DNA of 64,000 nucleotides from Paenibacillus sp. PL91 (lineage in GTDB: Bacteria; Bacillota; Bacilli; Paenibacillales; Paenibacillaceae), in contig NZ_JABBYG020000011.1 in the NCBI RefSeq assembly GCF_012935325.2, positions 124,001-188,000 of the forward strand. The letters run 5' to 3'. The position numbers were made by a program, and so were the translations under genes. Positions 43,590 to 51,700 of the stretch are shown here, piece after piece (positions within the stretch are counted from its first letter, which is position 1; each line of letters starts with the position of its first letter). The notes beneath the pieces were generated by a model. That model was not told the DNA's origin and ran no database searches. It was given only the letters and a program-made list of their open reading frames with translations.

Positions 43590-44906
43590 ATGAGTAAGTT
43601 TAACAAAGCAATAATTATAATATCAGGGAAATTTATGAAGAATACCGGATGGCTGTTATTTGAGCAGATATTTCGAATGATATTATCATTGATAGTTACA
43701 GCGCTAATGGCAAGGTATCTAGGTATTCATAATTTTGGGTTAATAAGTTATGGTGCAGCTTATGTGGCGATATTTACAGTGATTTGCAAATTAGGTATGG
43801 ACAGCATTTTGGTAAATGAAATAATAAATAAAAGAGAAGATACTGGGCAGATGCTTGGCACAACAATTATACTTCGTCTAGTCGCATCACTGCTTTCAAT
43901 TGTAGTAATATTTGTAATTATGGCTTTTTTAAATCCCAATAATAATACGTTGCAGATAGTTGTATTTATACAATCGATTTCTCTATTATTTATTTCATTT
44001 GATATTGTTGCATATTGGTTTCAATCAAATTTACAGTCTAAATATGCTGTTATATCAAAGATTGTCGCATATGTACTTATTGCAGTTTGGAGAGTTGTAC
44101 TTATTTATTTTAAAGCATCTGTAACATATTTTGCTTTTGCTACTATACTTGAAGCTATTGTAGTTAGTGTTTTACTAATTACTTTTTACTATAAATTTAA
44201 AGGACAAAAGCTCAGATTTTCTTTTTTAACTGCTAAGATGCTGATATCACGAAGTTATCATTTATTAATAGCTAATTTAATAGCTACTATTTATACTCAA
44301 ATGGACAAAATTATGCTAGGTCAATTGGCAAGTGAGTCAACTGTTGGGATCTATACAGCGGCTATGACTATTTCTTCATTGTGGATGTTTATACCTAATG
44401 CTCTAATTGAATCCGCAAGACCTCTAATATTGACCGCAAAGATAAATGATAATAAAGCTTATATTAAGCGATATAAACAACTTAATTGCTCGATTATATG
44501 GATTGGCATATTAGCATCTGTATTTATATACTTGTTTTCTAAGTCTATAATATTTCTTGTATTTGGGGAACAATTTGCAGACGCTGTTGTGGTGTTAGCA
44601 GTTTTAATTTGGTCGAGGACATTTTCGTTGCTTGGAAGTGTTAGATCAATTTGGTTAATATCTGAAAATCTCAAACAATATCACATATACTTTATTGGTA
44701 TTGGTGCAATTCTAAATGTAATACTAAACTTAACATTGATACCTCGTTATGGTGCAATAGGGGCAGCTATAGCTGCTATTATTGCTGAGGTAGTATCTTC
44801 TACATTGGCGTTGTTATTGTTCAAGCAAACTAGGCCACTTTTCAAATTAATAGTCGATTCGTTTTTGTTTAAAGGTGTTATCGGTTATTCTGCAAAGAAG
44901 GCATAA
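43590..44906 (+). CDS. Wzx-type polysaccharide flippase
   Basis: A protein of about 438 residues with 12 to 14 predicted helices, of the MOP superfamily. The start of the family is visible (NTGWLLFEQIFRMILSLIV, then ARYLGIHNFGLISYG), and later QMDKIMLGQLASESTVGIY. It moves the lipid-linked repeat unit across the membrane for polymerisation. ATG 43590 is chosen; a GTG 12 codons upstream has no better ribosome binding site. Confidence 0.9.
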   Translation: MSKFNKAIIIISGKFMKNTGWLLFEQIFRMILSLIVTALMARYLGIHNFGLISYGAAYVAIFTVICKLGMDSILVNEIINKREDTGQMLGTTIILRLVASLLSIVVIFVIMAFLNPNNNTLQIVVFIQSISLLFISFDIVAYWFQSNLQSKYAVISKIVAYVLIAVWRVVLIYFKASVTYFAFATILEAIVVSVLLITFYYKFKGQKLRFSFLTAKMLISRSYHLLIANLIATIYTQMDKIMLGQLASESTVGIYTAAMTISSLWMFIPNALIESARPLILTAKINDNKAYIKRYKQLNCSIIWIGILASVFIYLFSKSIIFLVFGEQFADAVVVLAVLIWSRTFSLLGSVRSIWLISENLKQYHIYFIGIGAILNVILNLTLIPRYGAIGAAIAAIIAEVVSSTLALLLFKQTRPLFKLIVDSFLFKGVIGYSAKKA

Positions 44907-45123
44907 GGGAATAATGCTAATTTGAATAAGTTGAGTTCCTTTAAAGGCTGTGCGGGATAAGATTCAAGTTATTGACGTTAATATATTATTTCAGTAATAA
45001 GTCATTATTTTTCAGTATAAATAATTGAACTAAGCTTTATTAGTTTACTTCCTATTTAATTTGATGCAAATTATTTGGTGAGACAGGATTACAAAACATA
45101 ATTCTAAAGAAGGGGGAATATTT

Positions 45124-46290
45124 ATGAAGATTGCAATTGTGGGAACTGGTTATGTTGGGATGTCAAATGCTGTATTATTATCCCAAGAAAACGAAGTAAT
45201 CGCTCTTGACATAATTCAAGAAAAAGTTGATATGATCAATAGAAAAGAATCGCCTATTGTGGATAATGATATTGAAATATTCTTAAAGACAAAGGAATTA
45301 AATCTTTTAGCTACAACAGATAAATATAAAGCTTATAAAGACTCAGATTTCGTCATTATCGCTACTCCAACAGACTATGATCCTGAAAAAAACTATTTTA
45401 ATACACGTACTGTAGAAAGTGTTATTGCAACGGTTAAAGAGATCAACCCAGATGCAGTAATGATAATAAAATCAACTGTTCCAGTGGGTTTTACTGATAT
45501 GATTAAAGAAAAATTTGAAACCAATAACATAATATTTTCACCAGAGTTCTTAAGAGAAGGAAAAGCGCTATATGATAATTTGTATCCATCAAGAATTATA
45601 ATTGGAGAAAAGTCGGAGAGAGCAGAAAGATTCGCAACATTGTTAATAGAGGGAGCAATTAAAGAGGATATTCCTGTCCTGTTTACTGATTCAACAGAAG
45701 CAGAGGCCGTAAAGTTATTTTCAAATACATATTTAGCCCTTAGAGTAGCTTATTTTAATGAACTAGATACTTATGCAGAAGTGAGGGGGTTAAATACTAA
45801 AGCGATCATAGAAGGAGTAGGGCTTGATCCAAGAATAGGTACCCAATATAACAATCCTTCTTTTGGCTATGGTGGATATTGCCTCCCTAAAGATACAAAG
45901 CAATTACGAGCAAATTATGCAGATGTACCAAATAACATAATAGGTGCTATCGTTGATGCAAATAGAACAAGAAAAGATCATATTGCTAGCAAAATAATAG
46001 AAATGAATCCAATGATTGTAGGGATATATAGATTAACAATGAAAACTGACTCTGATAATTATAGAGCCTCTTCGATACAAGGAATAATGAAGAGAATAAA
46101 GGCTAAAGGAATAGAAGTAATAATTTATGAGCCAGTATTAAAAGAACTTTCTTTTTATAACTCCAGGGTTATTAAAGATTTAGATGAATTTAAATATCTA
46201 TCAGATGTTATTGTAACAAATAGAATTTCAAATGAGCTATTAGATGTTAAAGAGAAAGTTTATACAAGAGACTTATATAATAGAGACTAA
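45124..46290 (+). CDS. UDP-glucose 6-dehydrogenase
   Basis: A 388-residue enzyme of the short (HasB-like) class making UDP-glucuronate from UDP-glucose, the product of the locus GalU. The N-terminal motif is IAIVGTGYVGMSNAV; the catalytic Cys lies in FGYGGYCLPKDT. Conserved KSTVPVGFT and SPEFLREGKAL are present. It is preceded by AGGGGG. It implies a uronic acid in the polymer, giving it negative charge. It is the last gene of the AT-rich cassette. Confidence 0.93.
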   Translation: MKIAIVGTGYVGMSNAVLLSQENEVIALDIIQEKVDMINRKESPIVDNDIEIFLKTKELNLLATTDKYKAYKDSDFVIIATPTDYDPEKNYFNTRTVESVIATVKEINPDAVMIIKSTVPVGFTDMIKEKFETNNIIFSPEFLREGKALYDNLYPSRIIIGEKSERAERFATLLIEGAIKEDIPVLFTDSTEAEAVKLFSNTYLALRVAYFNELDTYAEVRGLNTKAIIEGVGLDPRIGTQYNNPSFGYGGYCLPKDTKQLRANYADVPNNIIGAIVDANRTRKDHIASKIIEMNPMIVGIYRLTMKTDSDNYRASSIQGIMKRIKAKGIEVIIYEPVLKELSFYNSRVIKDLDEFKYLSDVIVTNRISNELLDVKEKVYTRDLYNRD

Positions 46291-46443
46291 TTATTTTATA
46301 TTAGCAAGTTGTTCTTTGGTTAATACTAGGTATGGTTAGTCGGGATACAAGAATCATTTATATTAAATTTAGTGAACAATAATAGAAAGCGATGAATCCC
46401 GAACAGTGTAATCAAAGTTCATAGAATGGTACAAATAACTTAA

Positions 46444-46472
46444 TTGCATAATAAGTTAATGTATTCTATACA
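46444..46472 (+). promoter_or_regulatory. Promoter upstream of the c-di-GMP riboswitch
   Basis: TTGCAT (46444-46449), a 17-base spacer and TATACA (46467-46472). Transcription from here would start about 45 bases before the aptamer. The earlier part of the gap (46291-46440) holds nothing I recognise. Confidence 0.6.
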
Positions 46473-46511
46473 TCCTCCCACATTTTTGTTAACATACCAT
46501 TAAACAACACA

Positions 46512-46648
46512 CCTACATAAACCGTACGATAAAGGCAAAACCATTGAAAAGTGGCGACGCAAAGCTAAAGGGGCTTATCTGAAACCAGACTGCCAGCCAG
46601 CTACCGAATATCGTGCCTCCCGTCGAGGTTTATGTGGAAAAATGGAGG
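46512..46648 (+). ncRNA. Cyclic-di-GMP class I (GEMM-I) riboswitch
   Basis: The aptamer core shows the conserved GEMM-I parts: GGCAAAACC, a P2 hairpin CCATT-GAAA-AGTGG with its GNRA tetraloop, the invariant GACGCAAAGC, a P3 arm, and the closing GCTACCGA. P1 pairs GTACGATA (46524-46531) with TATCGTGC (46609-46616), and the base extends through ACATAAACC (46514-46522) with GGTTTATGT (46627-46635). The next element is the Shine-Dalgarno GGAGG (46644-46648) of a 52-codon gene. CCTCC at 46616-46620 could pair with that GGAGG and shares its first base with P1, which suggests translational control. Whether c-di-GMP turns the gene on or off cannot be read with confidence. Confidence 0.9.
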
Positions 46649-46656
46649 TTATTCAT

Positions 46657-46815
46657 ATGATCATACGCGCAAATATTGTACGTGAATGGCATCAGCTTTG
46701 TATGTTGTTCCATGAAATGTTGTGGGAAGAGTGCTTGGATGAAGAGAAGCGCATGGAGCTCTATTTAAAAATGGTTTATCATAAGAATAAACTTGCCGCT
46801 GTTACTCTCTCATAA
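46657..46815 (+). CDS. 52-residue protein under the c-di-GMP riboswitch
   Basis: A small open frame with an ideal AATGGAGG eight bases before its ATG, directly behind the riboswitch and closed by a terminator 45 bases later, so it is the first gene the switch can control. The protein starts MIIRANIVREWHQLC and continues as a likely pair of amphipathic helices with many Trp, Met, Glu and Lys residues (HEMLWEECLDEEKRMEL). There is no signal peptide or membrane segment, so it is probably cytosolic. I do not recognise a family. Its size and helical character would suit a small regulatory partner protein, but that is a guess. Confidence 0.75.
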   Translation: MIIRANIVREWHQLCMLFHEMLWEECLDEEKRMELYLKMVYHKNKLAAVTLS

Positions 46816-46860
46816 ACAAGCTCATGGATTACAATTTGTTGGTCTGAAAAAGCGATATCC

Positions 46861-46903
46861 CAAGCTGGCGCCCTGTCTATATGAAGCGTCAGCTTGTTTT
46901 TTT
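46861..46903 (+). terminator. Terminator after the riboswitch-controlled small gene
   Basis: CAAGCTGGCGC (46861-46871) pairs with GCGTCAGCTTG (46886-46896), an 11-bp stem with one wobble, followed by seven T's. Confidence 0.88.
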
Positions 46904-46926
46904 GAAAATATGACAAGGAGAATCAT

Positions 46927-47685
46927 ATGGGGTCATTGCTCATACAGCGCCCGTATGAAACCAAAACGATGAAAATAACAAATAAAACGCTTTTTATAAT
47001 TGCAGGTGCAATCGTCGTTATCGGAATTGTGATTTATGGCGGTATGAGTCTATTTTCGAAGCTGAATCAGGTGGAAGAGTTAAATGAACGTATAGAGGAA
47101 ACGGCTCAGATGGATGGGGGACAGGTTACTGCTGAGAGCTCAGAGAAGCCTGACGATCAGCCGGAGCAGACGCCGGCAGCTGAGCCAGCTCAGACAGAGG
47201 TGGCAGTTCCAACGCCTCAGACAGAGGAAGACCTTCTGCCTAGCCCAACTTCAGCTTTGACACCTGAACCCACGTCTGATAACTTAGATGTAGGCCAGAA
47301 GTCAGGGGATGGATCTAGCAATTCGGAAGAAAAGTCCCGAAAGAAGAAAGAGATTGATGCCTCGGTTACAGCCAAGCTCGGGAAGCTGAAGTCTTCGTGC
47401 CAAGCAAGCAGTAATAGCCTGGTTCGTCAGATCGCACAAGAGCTTAGCAGTGATGAAGATGCAACGCTTGCGACTATTCAGAGCAAATATCTGAATAAGG
47501 TTTTTTCTGCTGAGGCCGACTGTGATGCGAAGTTCAATCTATTAATTAGCAATGCCAAGAGCGAGTATAAGGCGGCAGATCTAGGCGATCAGCCCTTTCC
47601 TGATTGGAGCTCGCAATATGAGAGTGCTAAGGCTTCGGCCAGAGCCGATGCGCTTGCCATTATTGCCAACTCGCTCAACAAGTAA
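46927..47685 (+). CDS. Membrane-anchored protein with C-terminal two-Cys helical domain
   Basis: A 252-residue protein of unknown family. One transmembrane helix (about 22-44) is followed by a Pro/Glu/Thr/Ser-rich linker (about 65-140) and a helical domain (about 145-252) with cysteines at 158 (LKSSCQA) and 199 (AEADCDA). The C-terminal domain should be outside the cell. The next protein ends in a clearly related domain with two cysteines in matching contexts, so a disulfide is plausible. AAGGAG lies before the ATG, and a terminator separates it from the riboswitch gene. The codon use is closer to the flanking genome than to the AT-rich cassette. Confidence 0.8.
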   Translation: MGSLLIQRPYETKTMKITNKTLFIIAGAIVVIGIVIYGGMSLFSKLNQVEELNERIEETAQMDGGQVTAESSEKPDDQPEQTPAAEPAQTEVAVPTPQTEEDLLPSPTSALTPEPTSDNLDVGQKSGDGSSNSEEKSRKKKEIDASVTAKLGKLKSSCQASSNSLVRQIAQELSSDEDATLATIQSKYLNKVFSAEADCDAKFNLLISNAKSEYKAADLGDQPFPDWSSQYESAKASARADALAIIANSLNK

Positions 47686-47709
47686 GCTCTATCATTCTGA
47701 GGAGGCTCT

Positions 47710-48690
47710 ATGAAAAAGTCACGTGCATTATCTATCTTTCTAGTCGTTACGATGCTTTCATCTTTACTTGCTACTGTCGCATCGGGGGCAACGCAGACAA
47801 TTAAGGCAACGACGCAGCCGATTAAACTGCAATTTGATGGTCAATCGCTTCAACTGCCCGACGGGCAATATTCGTTTGTTTATCAAGGTCGTACATATGT
47901 GCCGATTCGTTACATTTCCTATGCGCTGCAAAAAACGGTGAACTGGGATGGGACGAAGGCTGCAATCACCGAGCCAACGGAGAAGGAGCTTGCTGCGCTG
48001 AAGAAGCAATTGCAAGCAGGCGCATCAAGCAGCCAAAAGCCGCAAGCAAGCATTGAAATTACGATTAAGCCTGTAAAGGCATCGCTGGTATTCGATGGGA
48101 AGACTTCTGCTTTGCCGGCTGGCCAATCGCTCTACGGTTTTAAAGGCTCTATCTACGCGCCTCTTCGCTTCCTATCAGAGTCGGTAGGTACGCAGATCAA
48201 CTTTGACCCGGTCACTAAGATGGTTAGCGGAGAATCCGCTGCTTATCGGTCTGAGCAGGGAGCCGGTGTTGTTCTTCCAGGGACTGGCGGTGCTGGTGAA
48301 ACCGGTAATGCTGGAACTGGTGGTGCAGGCACAGGTGCTGGTGGCACTGGTGGAACTGGCGGCGCGGGTGGAGGTGCGGTTAAACCGACATTTGAGCAAA
48401 TTACAGCAGATACCGAAAAGAGGCTTGCTGCGCTGCAGGAAAGCTGTGAGGCGACTCTATGGGATATTGCTTCGGAGTACCTTTCAGCAAAAGATGAGAA
48501 CAAAGCTAGTATAAAGGCAAGAGGGCTTCAGGAGCTTGATAATTGCTCTGCAAGCTTTGAGACGATTATGTCGGACACATCGTCTCAGTTGACCGCTAAC
48601 GGATATAGCACGGCCGTTATTGCTACTTATCGAGAAACCTTTAACAAGGAGCTTGAAGCTGGAAGAAAAATTGCGGATAGCTTGGCATAA
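47710..48690 (+). CDS. Exported stalk-domain protein with C-terminal two-Cys helical domain
   Basis: A 326-residue protein with a signal peptide (1-26, ending VASGA), two copies of the copper-amine-oxidase-N-type stalk domain (about 37-88 and 122-172; compare GRTYVPIRYIS and GSIYAPLRFLS), a Gly/Thr/Ala linker (190-223) and a C-terminal helical domain (about 226-326) with Cys246 and Cys279. The last domain matches that of the preceding protein in spacing of hydrophobic residues and in the SC-x-A and [DN]C-x-A-x-F motifs. Stalk domains are common in Paenibacillus surface proteins and may bind wall polymers. It starts 24 bases after the previous stop, with GAGGAGG, so the two are an operon. Confidence 0.85.
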   Translation: MKKSRALSIFLVVTMLSSLLATVASGATQTIKATTQPIKLQFDGQSLQLPDGQYSFVYQGRTYVPIRYISYALQKTVNWDGTKAAITEPTEKELAALKKQLQAGASSSQKPQASIEITIKPVKASLVFDGKTSALPAGQSLYGFKGSIYAPLRFLSESVGTQINFDPVTKMVSGESAAYRSEQGAGVVLPGTGGAGETGNAGTGGAGTGAGGTGGTGGAGGGAVKPTFEQITADTEKRLAALQESCEATLWDIASEYLSAKDENKASIKARGLQELDNCSASFETIMSDTSSQLTANGYSTAVIATYRETFNKELEAGRKIADSLA

Positions 48691-48708
48691 TCGTTACTCT
48701 CATAAATA

Positions 48709-48757
48709 AAAAAGGGGCAGTAGTGAAGTCGTATTGACTTCTCTACTGCCCCTTTTG
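48709..48757. terminator. Bidirectional terminator between convergent genes
   Basis: AAAAGGGGCAGTAG (48710-48723) pairs with CTACTGCCCCTTTT, with an inner GAAGTC/GACTTC stem, A-rich on one side and T-rich on the other. It serves both the two-Cys operon and the large SLH gene. Confidence 0.9.
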
Positions 48758-48763
48758 CATGTG

Positions 48764-51700
48764 CTATTGACCGGTATAGATGCGGTAAATAAGTGCTGCT
48801 GCCTCTGCTTTGGTCGTGGTTTGCTTCGGCTTGTAAGTGCTGTCCTCGTAGCCTGTAATTAGCTTCTGCTGCTTAAGAAGCGCTACGCCGTCCTTTGCCC
48901 AATCGGCAATGGATGAAGCGTCCTTGAAGCCTTTGAGCTGTTCATTGCTTGTGCTTGATAATTTCTTGTTGTTGTAGGCTGTAAGAGCTCTTGAAAGGAG
49001 CGCAGCAATTTCCTGACGCGTAATTTCGGCTTTTGGCTCAAAGGTTGTTGCCGATTTGCCTTGAATTAAGCCTTGTGCATAAGCGGCTGCGATCTCATCG
49101 TAATACTCGTTGTCCTTCGCTACATCCTTGAACGGCAAGCTGAGGCCTGTGCCGTCTAGCCCGTAAGAGCGGATAAGCCATGCTGCGAATTGCTCGCGCG
49201 TCACTTTCTTACTTGGACCAAATTCAGCGGTCTGGTCAAGAACGCCTTTGTTTAGCAGCGTATTGACGGCCGATGCCGCCCAGTGTGCTGCTGGGATATC
49301 CTTGAAGGATTGGCTCGCCTTCATGACCGTGTATTTACTGAAATGTCCGCGGTTTACGTTTACGGTTTTTGTAACCGGATCATATAGTCCGCCTACGGGT
49401 TCCCAAGTCAACGTTTTTTCGTTCAATAGGTAAACGGTGAGGCCAGCCAAATCTGCCTCGGAGTATTTGGTAGTATCGATATTAGATACATCGAACGATA
49501 CAGGCATCGGCTTGTTGAATGCTTCTACCTTCTTGCCGCCTACGGATGCATGGAATTCCATAACAGGTATGTTAGCCACTTGAGCTGCCGATGTTGGCGC
49601 AGTTACCGTCAGATTATGGACGACCTCCGCTGCGAGAGAGATGGTCTGTCCGCCAGTAACGCTGCCAAATGTATCCGGCTCAACGGTAAAGGAGGTATTA
49701 CCCATAGTAAGCTTTAAGCCTGCTAGACCGCTATCCTGCACGGCTTGATAGATCTCTGAAGGCAGATCCGCTGCCAGCTTCGTGATATTCTCGCCTTGTT
49801 TTGGAATATTGATCGTAATGACTGGTTTAATGCTTGTTGCTTTGTCCGCTCCGACTGCTCCCGTAAGGTCCTTCATCGTGTCATCCAAAGCTTTCTTAGT
49901 CGTTTCCAGCTGTTGTCCGATTTGCTTCGTATCAAGCGTTGTCGTCAGAGCATTGCCTTCTACTTTAACATCCTTGCTATCAAGCGTTACGGTAGCTGCT
50001 TTCTCTACCGCTTTCTTGCTGAGCTCAACAAGCGAATCCTTGAGTGCTTCAATTTGAGCTGCATCTACGCTGCCTAGATTTTGCAAGACGGAAGCGGTGT
50101 CCTTGATGATTGATTTAGCAAGCTCGAGTGCTTTTGGCCCATTCTCGACCTGCTCAAATGCGTATTTGGTGTTAGTAACCATCTGTGTGATGGTATTAGC
50201 TACCTTTGCTTTCTCTTCCGCTGTTTGCATAGATTCAAGCAGCTTGGAAGCAGAAGCAAGCGTGGCGGATACGTTCTGTACCGACTTCTCAGCTTCTTTG
50301 CCGTCCTTAACGTCTTTCATCGAGTCTAGAAGGCTGTTCATGAGGTCTGACGCTTTATCTGCTTTCTCTTTGTCCGTCTTACCGTTCTCCAGCAGTTCCT
50401 GCAAGCCTTTGTCGGCATCGGCAGGCGTTGGAGCCGGTGTTGGGATAACTTCCGGATTAGTACCTGGATAAGTACCCGGTGGAGTTGTAGGCACAGGTGT
50501 CGGCGTTGGAGTAGGTGTTGTGCCTGGGTCTGTAACCTTTTCTCCTATTGTGCTTACCGTAATCGTTTTGTCTAGCGTATAGGTCTTGCCTTCAATTGTG
50601 ATAGATCCGGTTACGGTATACACGCCGTCCTCTTCAACATATACCCATGTAGGTAGGTAAGCAGCATCCGTGCTGTCTTGAACGATTACGCCGCTGCTGT
50701 TCTTAACGACAAGCTTTGCAGCATCTGGAAGAATAGATTTCGACCATTTGCTCCAACCATAGTGGAATATTGCTAACTCTGGCGTACTGTACTGCTGAAT
50801 CTCATCGCCATTCTCATTAACGAGCCCAACCTTTATCCATCTTTGATTGACAGGGAGTTCTATTTTACCTGTATGGTCGAGGCCGAATACGTCAATCCCA
50901 TTAAGAGCAGATGTTGTAATATTTGTTTGTGTACCGGCTTTCAGTTCATCCTTCGTAAAATGTACGTCATATTGGTATTGCTTCGAACCGTCAAAGCCGT
51001 TAATGGATATGGCTACGTTGCCCGGCGTTAGATTAACAAAATTATCATCGTGGTGAACATAGGCTCTCAGCTTGGTCTGCTGATCCGAAATATAATCAAC
51101 GGAGCTAATCGTAGCATCCCCAAGCACCTTCACACGAGCAAGGGAGCTTGAATCGGATGGAATATCAAGTGTATTCACATCTTGGTTCAGCACAACGCTT
51201 TCCAAATAAATCATGTTGCCTTCCAAGGTTCTTGCTACTACGTTATAAGTGCCCTTTGTTGCATAGAAACGGTTCTCTTCTCCCTCGTTATCATCGATGA
51301 GATAAGGTAGGTAGTCAGCACCGGTAAGATCCTTGCGTGCAATGGTTACTTCGTCCATTCGTTTAGTTAGCTTGACAGTAGATACCTGCTGAAGTGGCTG
51401 CCTCGCATCAAGCACAACATTATAGTCTTTGCCTGGCTCTGTCTTCAAGTTGCCTAGCATATAATAGCCGAATGGCGATCCGTTATTTGAGCTGTTCAAG
51501 TTGCCGCTCCGTACGAAATCAACGTTAACTACTGAGGGGGAAGGTACGATCAAATAGCTTACAGTCTCGTCTCCATAAATCGAATCCTGCTGCTTTTGAA
51601 TCGTGTCGCCAGCCTGAATGGTAGAATACACGTAAGCATTCGTCATCGGGACTCCGCCAGCTACATTAACGTTACTGCTCGATTCAGGCTTATCAAGTCC

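Noticed and set aside
46657..46815. Reading the 52-residue protein as a SinI-type anti-repressor or a Spo0E homologue
   Set aside because: Only a loose resemblance (EW and paired helices); no Ser-Gln-x-Leu-Asp motif and no clear SinI pattern.
46861..46903. Terminator as the riboswitch expression platform controlling the two-Cys operon
   Set aside because: It lies about 245 bases beyond the aptamer, after a complete gene, and shares no pairing with the aptamer stems that I can see.
49782..50471. Plus-strand frames within the giant SLH gene
   Set aside because: Antisense shadows rich in Ser/Leu/Cys without start signals.
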